From: Charina bottae
Lineage: Eukaryota > Chordata > Lepidosauria > Squamata > Charinaidae
DNA: 64,000 nucleotides
Direction of reading: 5' to 3'
Assembly: GCA_023362775.1 (NCBI GenBank)
Contig: JALMGJ010000002.1
Span: 62,511,914-62,575,913, forward strand
This document shows, one piece after another, positions 24,140 through 34,439 of this stretch (positions within the stretch are counted from its first letter, which is position 1; each line of letters begins with the position of its first letter). A program made the position numbers and the translations under genes. The notes beneath the pieces are model-generated. The model saw only the letters and a list, made by a program, of their open reading frames with translations, was not told the origin of the DNA and searched no databases.

Positions 24140-24366
24140 AGCCACATTAGACATCTAAAATATTTTAATCATAGTCAACGTCACTTTAGAACTATCTGCC
24201 TCTTGGATTTTATTGTATTTTTATTGTATTTTTATTGTAATTTATTGCATTTGTATTTTTATTTTGGTTTTTATTGTACTTTGTTGATATTGTGTTGTGA
24301 ACTGCCCAGAGTCCCTCCTTGAGGGGGAGATGGGCGGTTATAGAAATTCAACAAATAAATAAATAA
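22534..24366 (+). mobile_element. L2-clade LINE, 5'-truncated, recent
   Basis: Inserted in the copia integrase with a 9-bp duplication, atacatctt, at 22525-22533 and 24367-24375. It contains most of the reverse transcriptase ORF, a 3' UTR with the squamate L2 signature gaactgcccagagtcc, and an (AATA)n tail. It lies antisense to its host element. Confidence 0.9.
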
Positions 24367-24375
24367 ATACATCTT

Positions 24376-24409
24376 ACCATGTCCATTAGTGAGCGATTTT
24401 TTCCATCGC
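24376..24409 (-). pseudogene. copia integrase fragment joined to the 5' LTR
   Basis: On the minus strand SDGKNRSLMDMVRC, corresponding to copia integrase ERxNRTLMEMVRCMLLEA. It directly abuts the truncated 5' LTR, marking the deletion junction. Confidence 0.8.
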
Positions 24410-24740
24410 TCAGAAATAAATTCAGTCTTCACACATTACTTAGATGAAAAAAAATAGAGATAGCTTACATTTATTCAGTAGATCTGGATACGAGTAGATT
24501 CATAGTAGATCTGCGTGCAAGTGAGATGAAATGGATGAGAGCTGCATGGTGCAGCCCTCCTGCTTGCAGGTGTGCCTGAAGCATAATGGAGAATGTGAAT
24601 CCTCAAACCAAGGAGGAAGAGGAAGAGGAAATCATGTGACTCATGTAACATACCACAAGCACAATAGAGATGTATTTACTAGAAAGACCCCCTATTATGC
24701 TGATGAGACAATGCTGAGTTGACTCCTGATAATTCCAACA
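24410..24740 (-). repeat. 5' LTR of the copia element, truncated
   Basis: Near-identical to 19512-19839, with a handful of differences. It lacks about 106 bp at its 3' end (minus strand), lost in the same deletion that removed gag, protease and the first part of integrase. Confidence 0.9.
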
Positions 24741-24745
24741 CTGGT

Positions 24746-25410
24746 TACATTCTATTCCCGTGATTCAAATACAGCACTGAAGGATGCATCTTTTTTTTCA
24801 AAGGAACAGAAGCAGTGGAAAGGACGATTATTCTACTCTTTAGCTAATACTATTTTATTTATCTTCCTACAGTGTATCCACTTATTATGACTCTCTACAA
24901 ACTAATCTTTCCTACTATATTTGTTTATTTAAACTATCTCAACTATTTTCCCTTTGAATTCTGCCTGGACCACTTCTCTTGACCTTTTCAACATCCCTCT
25001 AGTCCTTTCCACCCACATGCTCCATAGTCACCCACATGGCCTCAATAGACCAGGTCCTGAGTGGAGGCTGGTATCTGTGTCTGCTTCTTCCTTGTGTCTC
25101 AAAGGTTGTAACTCTGGGATTTCAGGCTTCGTGAACCTTCCTGCCTTCCACCCTCCACTCTTCTGCGGCAGGGTTCCTGGAGCGAGATGCAGCGTCACTA
25201 GCCATATGGTGTTATTGTACTTTCTGGTGCCCTGTCAGCTGTTCCGGTCAGGAACACTCTTCTTTCTGATGGGGAGGGCACCAGTTTTACCCTAGGCTCA
25301 AGCTATGCTATATTTTCTCCTCAGGGTAGTTTCAGATCTCAGCTGGTCTTCTTCCTGTTTAATTCTCTTTAATGCTGCTCCTTAGTCCCCCAGAATTGAG
25401 GTTATATCGA
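24746..25410. other. Intergenic stretch, no gene seen
   Basis: Ordinary sequence with no domain-bearing frame; the 113-residue frame at 24954 has no recognisable homology. Confidence 0.55.
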
Positions 25411-25425
25411 CCACCAGGAGGCAGT
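25411..25425 (+). promoter_or_regulatory. CTCF-like motif (candidate)
   Basis: ccaccaggaggcagt differs at one informative position from the core CTCF consensus CCASYAGRKGGCRS. A single motif match by eye; binding is not shown. Confidence 0.25.
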
Positions 25426-26388
25426 ATGTGACTGGTTTCCTCTTTATTGTGAAACATCAGATGTACTTAGCCAGATTGTATTCTATGAGGTTCAAACCCT
25501 CTATCAGAAATTGAAGTCATGGACCATTTCACTTTAGAGGACTATATACAATGCATTAGCTTTAAGAGTTATCCAAGCTATTAAGTTGTATCTGTTTCCT
25601 TTTCTTTCTCTGGGTTTGTCTCTTCTGAGAGCTCCTTTCAGTGAGTCTGTTTTCTTGCCTCCCCTCTGTTGAACCATGGTTTCAACTGCTGCTCCCCCTC
25701 CCCTTCTCTCCTCCCCCCAATGCTGCTGGAATGCTGCTGCCTTCCTGCCACTTGGGGAAACCAGTAAAAAGAAAAAAGAACTCAGGAGCACAGGGGCTGG
25801 CCATCAGCCCACTCTTTTTTCCTTCCATATGGTGATACTGTAGAGAGCATCTGGGTTAAAATAAGTGGAGGAATAACTAAAAGCAGTACTATAATTAGTA
25901 TCTAGCATTATCTGATCAACCAAGGACAAGATGTGGATGATGCCTTCCAAAAACAAGCTGCAGATCTTTCAAAGAGGCATGAAGCAATAGTGAAGGGGTA
26001 CTTTAATTACTTGAGGATCTATCCATCAGGTTATCTCCAGAAATTCCTGACTTGTCTAGCTGACAAGTTTCACTTTCAGAGAATGGAAGATTGCACAAGA
26101 GGATCAATTATCCTTGATACTAACCAAGCAGAAAGACTTCAGCTGAAGAACTGGAAATGCAAAGTTCTCGAGTTATGGAAAATAAAACTGAGTGTGGACA
26201 AACACCTTACTTTGAACTTCAAAAAAGGACATCTTAATAAACTTAGAGCACCGAGAAATAGGATTCCATGCATGGGGACTCTAGTGAAAAAAAGAGCTTG
26301 AGACGTGGTAGAATGTCTTTAAAAAGTAGATAATGAAAACACAATTGCAAAGAATTTTAGCAAAAATAGAAGATGACAGAAGATACTA

Positions 26389-27010
26389 ATGTGGCTACAC
26401 AAAAAGCTTAGTGATGATTTCAGAACCCCAAAGGACACATATAGGAGGTGGGAAGAGGGCCATGTCATCAAGAAAGAATGCAGAGAGAGCGCCTGGATCT
26501 GTAGAGATGGTGTCAGAAAAGCTAAAGCTCAACATGAGGTCAGATTCAGAACACGAGAAAGGGCTTCTTCAGATATGTTCAAAATACAAGGAAGATTTTT
26601 AAAAAATCACTAGCTTCTGAATGAAGTTAGCAAAATGCTAACTGATAGTAAAAGGAAAGCCAGAGCTACTTAACTCCTAGTTTGACACAATCTTCCCTAA
26701 CAAGAGGGAAGCATATTCCACCAGGCAGTTGAGAAGAGGAGATTAACAGGCAGGATTGAAGCTTGAAATTGGTAGAAACATAGTCAAGGGATAGCTACAG
26801 TACCAGGTGAATTGCATTTTAGGTACTGAAGGAAATTGATGATGGTCTTGCTGAACCTTTATTATTTTTGGAGAATGGGAAGTGCCAGATAATTGAAGAA
26901 GGGCAAATGTTGCTCTTATCTTCAAAAAGAGGGGGAAAAGATCCAAGCAACTTCAGGCCATGCAATTTGACCCTGATACCTGAGAAGAATCCAGAGCAGA
27001 CCATAAAGAG
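26389..27010 (+). mobile_element. CR1-like LINE remnant (linker and RT start)
   Basis: The frame at 26389-26613 reads WICRDGVRKAKAQHEVRF, like the CRDxxRKAKAQxELxL segment between endonuclease and RT in CR1. At 26868-27010 the plus strand reads GLAEPL, then KDPSNFRPCNLTLIPEKNPEQ, corresponding to the CR1 block DPxNYRPVSLTSVPGKIMEQ. The two parts are out of frame with many stops. The upstream frame at 25933-26301 (122 residues) may belong to the same element but has no motif that I recognise. Confidence 0.55.
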
Positions 27011-28101
27011 ATGTTGCCTTCCTGCTCTGATTCTGTTTGATGGGTTCCTGGCCTTTTCTGTTTCCTTTTTTAATGGAATGGGGCACTTCCAAATTCGTAA
27101 TCCAAATGTCACAGAAGATCTAGCAAACTTTGTCAACACTTACTCTCCGACAGCTGGGAAATAACTCTGGGGACTTGCTGTATTGTGTGCTATCCTCTAG
27201 GACTGAGCTATTGCTGCTTTCGAAAGATGAAGATGAAGAGAGACATTGTCAGTCCTATAAGGAAAGGTGAACATGGGGGCAATAGTCATCTTGCATATAT
27301 ATCTGGTCCTCTATCTGAATTTCCATATTTTATTTAAGAAACTAGCAAGTCTCTAGCCCTTTCACTTATGGCAATAGATCAGGATAGATGGGTGTGTTAT
27401 CCCATCCAACTACCTGCATAAAGATTCCTCTGAGGTTGGCTTCTCTCCCAGATCCCAAATGAGTTCACCCCTTACTGAGTAAATTCTTTGCCTGCTGTCC
27501 ACTGCCTCTTTCTTTTCCTCTCCTCCTTCATGTCAGCAAATGATGAGTGAGAGCAGTGGGCAGAAAATTGGTGTGAGATCTATTTTTGGGTTGTCTGCTC
27601 AATTTGCAGTGAGGAATTGCTCTCAGGAATCTGTTGAGTAATGAGAGAACAGGAGGACTAGGAGAAGACGAGCAACTGCCAAGTCTCAAGCCTAGTTTTG
27701 GCAAACCTCTTAATTGGAACGTGGAAACACAGGAGGATGAGTGCCTCTCTGTTTGTGCAAAATGCTTTACACCCAGTAATGAAGAATCACAGATAGGTCC
27801 TCATCCAAATATTTGATAGCCAGTGTGGGTGGGGGGTAGTGAGTAAGGTGCTTTCACCCACAATGGGGAAAAACCAGGTTTGACTCCGCTCTCAGCCATG
27901 ATACTCATTAATTTGGATCAGTAAATATCTCTTAGCCCAGCATACATCACATTGAGCTCCTGAGAAAGGTAGGATGGTGATGATGAAAATCTAGGCCATG
28001 CTTTAAGGCAAAAGCCCTCCATATCTAGGACTTTGGTTTAAAGAATAATGAGGATAATTCAAGAATAATGCAAATCCTAGAAACTCTCAATATACTGCAT
28101 C
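27011..28101. other. Intergenic stretch, no gene seen
   Basis: No coding exon or named repeat recognised. Confidence 0.55.
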
Positions 28102-28211
28102 ATATAGACCAGTGGTTCTCAACCTTGGCAACTTTATGCTGGCTAGGGAATTCTGGGAGTTGAAGTCCACACATCTTAAAGTTGCCAAGGTTGAGAAACA
28201 CTGATATAAAC
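28102..28211. mobile_element. Palindromic hAT-type MITE, internal deletion
   Basis: 28110-28203: starts cagtggttctcaacc and ends ggttgagaaacactg, with the right arm nearly full (gaattctgggagttgaagtc, cacatcttaaagttgcc). Flanked by 8-mers atatagac and atataaac (one mismatch). Confidence 0.8.
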
Positions 28212-28766
28212 TATACCTAGCTACAACGTGGAATCATAATGTGTGAATAGTTAGTTGCCTCTTCATTTCTCTCCATGGGGGAAAAATCATACAAAAATAA
28301 GTTGCAACCAAGAAAAATACTGAAAAAGGAAGCTAGGAGATTGAAAACAACTGAATATGGTATCTCTGAATATGTTCAGTCTGTCTACTTATCATTGAGA
28401 AGAGACCAGGACTTTGCAAGTATGCAATTTTAATTTCAGCTTCTGGTAGGCCCAGAGAATCAAAGACAAATAAGGTAGCAATTGGTTAGGAATGGTGCCC
28501 AACTATGCCAGAGAGCCAATGTTGAAATATTCAGGAAGTTTTCTGAGACCTTGGAAATTGGCTGGAAATTTAACTGGGCCATCCCATGCTAGATATGCAC
28601 ACAACATTCCATCCAGCCCCAGGTTCTACTGTATATGGGCCCATCTCATATAAAATACCTTCCCATATTCCAGGCCATGTATTGCACATCTCATTTTATT
28701 ACTCAAAGCACTGGTTACAAGTGTTCTTCCATAGTCCTCACTCCAGGCTTTCCAAATACAGTTTGG

Positions 28767-29128
28767 TACCCTATACATAAAGGGACATGGTGGCTCAGTG
28801 GGTAAGACGCCAGGCTTGTTGATCAGAAGATCACAAGTTCGGAGGTTTGAATCCCTAGTCCCGCATGACAGAGTGAGCTCCCGCACTAGCCCCAGCTCTT
28901 GCCAACCTAGCAATTCGAAAGCATGCAAATGCAAGTAGATGAATAGGTACAACTTCGGTGGGTAGGTAACAGCGTTCCGCGTGCATCATGTCAGCCACAT
29001 GACAGTGGAAGCGTCTTCGGACAACGCTGGCTCTTCGGCTAACAAAGGGAGATGAGCACCAGCCCCTAAAGTCGGACACGACTACACAACTGTGCGGGGG
29101 AAACCTTTACTTTTTTACCCTATACATA
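28767..29128 (+). mobile_element. tRNA-derived SINE (Squam type), full length with TSD
   Basis: The SINE (28780-29115) is flanked by a perfect 13-bp duplication, taccctatacata, at 28767-28779 and 29116-29128. Its head has A-box-like tggctcagtgggtaagac and B-box-like ggaggtttgaatccc. The body contains gcccaagctcttgcc-like and aattcgaaagcatgcaaatg segments. The tail has gtcggacacgact, as in Bov-B. It is not a functional tRNA gene. Confidence 0.88.
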
Positions 29129-29929
29129 CAGTACCTAACTTACTTTATAAGCTACTTTAACAAACATGTCAAACAAATCACATCCTTCCTGTTTTTAAAA
29201 TAGATTCCTGGATTTATAAACCTGTAAAGCTTTATGTCTGAAATGAGCATTAGAAATCCATACCACCCAACACATCATAAACAAGATTAAAATGTTAAAC
29301 CAAATTAAAAGACCAAGCTAGCAAGACCCAGATCAGTTCACACAGTGAGAAATAAGGCATAGCTGAACAAGATGCTGAAATATGACTGATGGGTCAGCTA
29401 TCTGGTTTCTTCATCGCAACTAAACTACTCTTTCTTTTAAGAGGCAATTCAGAAATGACATGATCCCATTTCTGCATTACTGTAATTCCTCCTAATTCTT
29501 AGAGCCCTTCCAGTTATATACCACATAGCTGGATGAAACAATATTACTCAGCATTAACAAGATGATGGTTTTATGTTTGGGAAGTACAAAGTGATAATCA
29601 CAGGATACTGAAATAATCACTCTTCTATCATAAAGGAATTTATCAGAGGTCACCCAACTTTACAGAATTTAAGGTTCCCGGTGGCTAGATGATCACCTAG
29701 GCACTGCTCACTTAAAATCTAATTTCAACTGAAATTAAATTTAAAATAGCCAGTGCAATCTAACATATCAGATAGATTTAGAACACTGCTGTATACAATT
29801 AATTGCCCCATTATCTTCTTAGTTAGATCTAAATTGCTGGCTATATTCACAGTCCCTTCCAAGGAAATTAGAATTTGGGACACAATGGAGAGATGATCAT
29901 CTTTGAAGACGATTTTAAATACAAATACA
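29129..29929. other. Immediate 5' flank of GRM7, AT-rich
   Basis: AT-rich single-copy-looking DNA before the CpG island begins at about 29.93 kb. No repeat or exon recognised. Confidence 0.5.
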
Positions 29930-30167
29930 CTCAGAAGGGGTAACAGGTGGGTAAGCGGAGCAGCAAAACACCGTTCCAAATCCGCTCGGGGAGAGAGTCG
30001 CTGCCTGCCTGCCTGTCTCCGGAGAGCGCGCCGCCGACCATCCCCTGCTGCCAGGAGCCCCTGAAGCTTCCCCTCCGCCGCCGCTGCGCCTCGCCTTGGC
30101 TTCCCCCGCCGGGCGGCGGTTACCTCGGCCCGCATCTCTGCGTAATGACGCGCGGGAGGCAGGCGAG

Positions 30168-30192
30168 CAGGCAGGCAGGCAGGCAGGCAGGC
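30168..30192. repeat. (CAGG)n microsatellite in the GRM7 promoter region
   Basis: Six tandem CAGG units, within a larger gcagg/gcgagc-rich context. Confidence 0.9.
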
Positions 30193-30506
30193 AAGGCTGG
30201 GGTGGGGAGAGGAGAGGAGAAGAGAAGAGAGGAGAGGAGGGCGAGCGCGAAGGAGGTGGGCAAAGCACGAGAACGGGAGGCGGAGAGGAGCCGAGCGAGC
30301 ATTTAAAGCGACAGCCAAGCCTCCCCTTCGCCCAGTGCTGAGCTGCGGCAGGAAAGGGAGCGCGGGCGGGCAGCGCGCCGACGGCAGCAGGCGCCCGGCT
30401 GGACTCGCCTCCCCTCCCCGCCTGGCCTCTCTCCGCCCCCGGGGAATCCTCGCCGAGCGCAGGGGGGCGCGGAGGGACCCCGCCGGATCGGGCGCTTCTC
30501 TCCACC

Positions 30507-30551
30507 CAGCCCTGCCCAGCCCAGCCCTGCCCAGCCCAGCCCTGCCCAGCC
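30507..30551 (+). repeat. 15-bp GC-rich tandem repeat, three perfect units
   Basis: The unit cagccctgcccagcc occurs three times head to tail, ending 58 bases before the GRM7 start codon and thus in the presumed 5' UTR. Confidence 0.92.
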
Positions 30552-30609
30552 CGCTCCTTGGCGCCCTCCTCCGCCGGCTCAGCCGCCTTCTCCGCTCTCG
30601 CCGCGCACC

Positions 30610-31128
30610 ATGCTCGGGCCGGGGCTCCGCGGGGTGCAGCTGCTGACTTTGCCGAAGTTGCCCTGCTGGTGCCTGCTGCTGGAGTGGCTGTGCTGGGCGG
30701 GGGCGCGGGGCCAGGAGATGTACGCGCCGCACTCCATCCGCCTGGAGGGGGACCTCACCCTGGGCGGCCTCTTCCCGGTCCACGCCCGGGGGCCCAGCGG
30801 CGCGCCTTGCGGGGACATCCAGCAGCAGGACGGCGTCCACCGGCTGGAGGCCATGCTCTACGCCCTGGACCAGATCAACAGCGACCCCGAGCTGCTGCCC
30901 AACGTCACCCTGGGCGCCCGCATCTTGGACACCTGCTCCCGGGACACCTACGCGCTGGAGCAGTCGCTCACCTTCGTCCAGGCGCTCATCCAGAAGGACA
31001 CCTCCGACGTGCGCTGCACCAACGGCGAGCCGCCCGTCTTCGTCAAGCCCGAGAAGGTGCTGGGAGTCATCGGCGCCTCGGCCAGCTCCGTCTCCATTAT
31101 GGTCGCCAACATCCTCAGGCTCTTCCAG
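30610..31128 (+). CDS. GRM7: Metabotropic glutamate receptor 7, coding exon 1 (partial gene)
   Basis: Encodes 173 residues of a class C G-protein-coupled receptor that senses synaptic glutamate at presynaptic active zones and couples to Gi/o. Residues 1-34 form a signal peptide (hydrophobic [16 protein letters not shown]) with mature Q35, the same length as in mammalian GRM7, which supports this start. Then comes the start of the Venus-flytrap ligand domain: [77 protein letters not shown]. Glutamate-contact R78 and S159 are present; C67, C109 and C136 match family disulphide cysteines; N98 is a glycosylation sequon (NVT). [12 protein letters not shown] and [19 protein letters not shown] favour GRM7 over GRM4 and GRM8. 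The exon ends LRLFQ at a gtagga donor, phase 0. Residue 74 is Asp, where mammalian GRM7 has Asn. Later exons lie beyond the window. Confidence 0.95.
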
Positions 31129-31138
31129 GTAGGACGCG
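31129..31138 (+). other. GRM7: GRM7 intron 1 splice donor
   Basis: CAG|gtaggacg follows the codon for Q173, where exon 1 of group III receptors ends. The frame stays open to about 31309, but those residues show no homology and are intronic. The intron continues past the window end. Confidence 0.88.
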
Positions 31139-32729
31139 TGCTCGGGCGGCAGCTCCAGCAGCAGGTGGCTGGCGAGAGCCGAGCGCGGGGACGGAGACCA
31201 GTGGCTTTGCCTGAGGCGCGATTGCACCGGCGAAGAGAAAAAGATAAATCGAGCGTGCGCGGGAACGCTCTCGGCTCGCATTTCGCTGACAGGATGGTTG
31301 GGATGGTCTAGAAAGGAAAGGTTGTTTTCCCTCCCCTCTGCCCCTGTCGTGGCGCCGGCGCCTCGTCCTCTGAGGCGAAGGCACTAACTCCAGGGTGGGG
31401 GGAATGCAGTGGATCCCCGGGCTGCCTGCCTGCAGTGCCAATCCGCCGTTTGCTTCCCGGGCCCACGCTCCCATCTCCGGTAGTTTTGCTCGTCGACCTG
31501 CCTTCCCGGTTTCTCTTTTGCTGGCTTTCCCATCTCGAGGGCACTCTCCCTGCCAGGACCCGGTTTTTTTTTTCGAGGCTGCCTCCTGGACTGGCATTTC
31601 CTGGATGGATGATCTCAGTTTCAAAAAGCAAGCTGAATCGTGGCGTTCGCGTGAGATGGAGTTGTGGGGATGGAGACCGGTGAAAAGATACGAGGGGATG
31701 GTTGCAATGTGGCTTGCATTCGGCTAGAATTACCACTTGGCTAAAGAATGCGACAATGGTTCTACAATGAGCTTTCCTTCTCACCACAGAGAGCACAAGG
31801 AACTGCCATGGTTTCCTACTGTAGTTTCTAGGGAACAGGCCGCCTTCTTGGGGTGAGGATGCTTAATTGCTTCAAGGACTTCGGGAGAACGGAACTCGGC
31901 CGTCCCTTAAGTTAATGGCGTCGTTTGTTCTCCTTAACTTCCCTGTAAGCATTTGAGGTCGTCTGGAGAGGGGAGGGAATATTAAGCGAACTTCAGAAAA
32001 TGTCGTCAGCGACGTGCGCTGGGCCGCTTCCTCAAGGGGCGTGCAAATTGGTTAACCAGCAGAGCGCTTAGTATACGGTACACTCCAGTGCACAGACGAA
32101 CTGATGGCTAGAGCGACCAGGCGATCCATTAGACCGTTCAAAGTGTCGTATCTAAATAAGACACTTTGTTAGCAGTAGATCTTAATGGAAATCCAAGCCT
32201 CTTCACTTCTATAGTTTCCGAATTTTGTTTCTCTGGCAACGTAGCCAGCTTATCAAGGGCATCAACAAATACTAGCGTCCGCGAAGAACCGTTCCTTCTC
32301 CTGCTGCTGCTGCTGCCCGTAACGCCTCCCTCAAGAGAAGCGAACTGGGAGGAGCAGGGCGTGGGTTCCAGGGCGTGTGGTAGGTGTGGTTACAAAACCC
32401 TTATTCCACGTGGTTTATTATTGCGGTCGAGCGTCTATTCCTCGCTTCCCAATCCGAATCCCCCCATCGGGTGCTAAGATTCCGCAATTGCGCCGAAGCA
32501 GTTCCCAAAGGAAGCGGTTTTCCTTGGAGACTAGTCTGCGTCAAGGTCTGAGATGAAAGTACCCTGCCACATACTTCAAAATAATAAGCAGTTCGAACAA
32601 TTTTCGAACCGGGTTCAGCCCGATTCTTCAAAACCAATAGCTCTTGAACCCTGTGTTTTGAGTGGGGGGACTTTTTTCATTGTGGATTCCTCCCTCCCCG
32701 CCAGAAGCTTTCTGAGCCAGATCTCCGAA

Positions 32730-33240
32730 CTGAGCCTGTGGGGTCTTTGCGAAAGACTGCGAGGTCGCCCCGAAATTGCTGCGCGCTAAGCAGAGCTACC
32801 AGAGAGGCGGACAGCGAGAGTCTGGCTTCGAGGTACTTTGAGGAGCAGAAAAAAGAGAGTGCTTTGTGTGGGCGAAGAAAGGCCGCGAGGCACCCACTTG
32901 TAGCCTGCGCAGCGAAGCTGAGCTCCGCTGGTGGGGTGCTGTCCTGCGTCCGCCTCCCTCCTCCGCCAGGTTTCCCTTCCCTCCCTTCCTTCCTTTCCTT
33001 GCCTCACTCCAGAACGCCTGTCCTGGGCAGGGCGGCGCCCCGGTTGAGGAGGGGCCGCCCATGGCGAAGGAGAGGCGTCTCGGCCCCACAGAAGAGGAGC
33101 GAGGTCAGCCTTGCCGTCCTGCGGCTCTTCGCGCTCTCCTCGCTGTCCTAAAGCCACAAGAAGAAGAGCTTGAAAGGGCTTTCCTTTGCTGCTTGGCGTT
33201 TCCTATCGCGGAAGCGCGAAATGTGCGCCATTACAGCAGC
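32730..33240. promoter_or_regulatory. Second CpG-rich patch in intron 1
   Basis: CpG dinucleotides are dense again here (for example gcgcgctaag, ggcggcgccccgg, ttcgcgctctcctcgctg, atcgcggaagcgcg), 1.6 kb after exon 1 and separated from the first island by less CpG-dense sequence. Open frames on both strands are composition artefacts without homology. It may be an alternative promoter or enhancer, or the shore of one broad island. Confidence 0.45.
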
Positions 33241-33560
33241 CAATATTTGGCGAAAATAATTGGGGGATCTTGTATTGACCCAAACAGAAGATCTCTCCCT
33301 TAAGCCAACATCCTTGGGCAGATTGTACAGGCTAGGTGTGCAAAACATGGCTAGGATAGGCTTAGGATAGGCTAGTGGATCTCACACCATGATGGATGGA
33401 TGGATTATGTGCCACCAAGTGGGTGGCCTCTCAGGAGGGCCTCACAAATGTTGATTCTTAACTAATATCTGACCAGAGCAACAATAGGGGGTTTAAAAGA
33501 GGGCCACAAATTTATTTATAATGCCATACTGGTTAGTGTTGTTTGAGGAGTTCTGTAATA

Positions 33561-33799
33561 CCAGTTTGGTCTAGTGGTTAAGGCAACAGGCTAGAAACCA
33601 GGAGACTGAGAGTTCTAGTCCCGCCTTAGGCATGAAAGCCGGCTGGGTGACCTTGGGCCAGTCACTCTCTCTCAGCCCAACTCACCTCACAGGGTGGTGG
33701 TTGTGGGGAAAATAGGAGGAGGAGGTAATATTAGGTACGTTTGCCGCCTTGAGTTATTTATAAAAATAAGAAAGACGGGATGGAAAATAAAATAAATAA
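33561..33799 (+). mobile_element. tRNA-derived SINE, tail class B
   Basis: Same head as the class A copies (tttggtctagtggttaaggc, gttctagtcccgccttaggc, gtgaccttgggccagtcact). A different 3' half follows: aactcacctcacagggtggt, ggggaaaataggaggagg, gccttgagttatttataaaa, then an AAATAAATAA tail. Confidence 0.9.
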
Positions 33800-33924
33800 G
33801 AGTCAGAGTCACCTGGCCAGGTGCTCAGGGCCAGAGCCAAATCTGTTCCCAGACTCTGGCCATCCTTTCTGGCATTGAGTTTCTTTCTCTATTACCTCCC
33901 GTCAAGACCAAAGTGGGCATTCAG

Positions 33925-33925
33925 T

Positions 33926-33968
<43 letters not shown>

Positions 33969-34070
33969 TTTGACTTTTATCACCGCGCCATCTCCCCCAC
34001 AGGGGACTCTGGGTGGTTTACAAACATAAAGATGGTTCCCCATCTTGTCTCAAACCCCGTGACATAAGAA
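33925..34070 (-). mobile_element. L2 LINE 3' end with (TTTA)n tail
   Basis: A run of TTTA units followed by atcaccgcgccatctccccc and ggactctgggtggtttacaa, the reverse complement of the L2 3' UTR. Confidence 0.85.
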
Positions 34071-34439
34071 TCCACTGTAATCATAAATATTCTTCTGAAA
34101 GATCTCCCCTGATCTACTTACCAAACTACAAATGAATCAGTCAAATTAACACATACTGTATATACTAATTAACCCCTGCAAAGTTCCAGTATGGAGTAAG
34201 CAAAGGGCCTTAGGACAGAGAGGGTCAAAACAGGCAAGAAGGCAGTTGTATCAGTGTGATCTAAGCCCTATCCCCTTTTCTTTGTGCATTGACATTGCAT
34301 GCACCTTCAAAAGGGGGGCTTCCATCACAATGCTGCAGTCGTCATCACCCCTCCTCTCCCCCACAAATACTGAAAACCTGTCAGGTTCAGATGCAACCGG
34401 CTAATCTCATGCTGAAACCAAAGCAAAAACAGTTCTTCC

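Larger units (their letters stand above)
19399..24745 (-). mobile_element. Ty1/copia LTR retrotransposon with nested insertions
   Basis: The element occupies 19404-24740 and is bounded by a 5-bp duplication, ctggt, at 19399-19403 and 24741-24745. A full LTR lies at the left and a truncated LTR at the right; both share gctgcatggtgcagccctcc. Transcription would run right to left. The interior keeps the C-terminal half of integrase, the reverse transcriptase and RNase H in copia order (integrase before RT). Gag, protease, the N-terminal integrase, the primer-binding site and the end of the 5' LTR are gone: the 5' LTR joins directly to integrase codons at about 24410. An L2 LINE and an LTR-like/Bov-B block interrupt integrase. 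Copia elements are uncommon in vertebrates. The copy is inactive. Confidence 0.9.
29930..30609 (+). promoter_or_regulatory. GRM7: CpG-island promoter and 5' UTR of GRM7 (inferred)
   Basis: Base composition changes abruptly from AT-rich to very GC- and CpG-rich at about 29.93 kb and stays so through the coding exon, which is what a CpG-island promoter of a neuronal receptor gene looks like. The transcription start cannot be placed from sequence. Visible elements include a TGACG half-site near 30145 (tgacgcgcggg), a (CAGG)n run at about 30168-30192, and an isolated ATTTAAA at 30300. Three perfect 15-bp tandem units follow at 30507-30551. Confidence 0.7.

Noticed and set aside
25933..26301. 122-residue open frame as a host gene
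   Set aside because: It lies next to CR1-like remnants and carries no recognisable motif; more likely decayed LINE or chance.
28780..28870. Possible tRNA gene
   Set aside because: The tRNA-like boxes belong to a SINE head with a LINE-type tail and TSDs; there is no full cloverleaf.
30558..31214. 218-residue plus-strand frame overlapping GRM7
   Set aside because: Out of frame with the clear receptor sequence; low-complexity A/G/P/R product due to GC content.
29725..31281. 518-residue open frame on the minus strand across the GRM7 exon
   Set aside because: It is the antisense shadow of a GC-rich exon and CpG island (stop codons are rare there); composition is A/R/P/S-rich and no domain is recognisable.
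31129..31311. Continuation of the GRM7 frame past residue 173
   Set aside because: Homology stops exactly at LRLFQ followed by a good splice donor; the extension is intronic.
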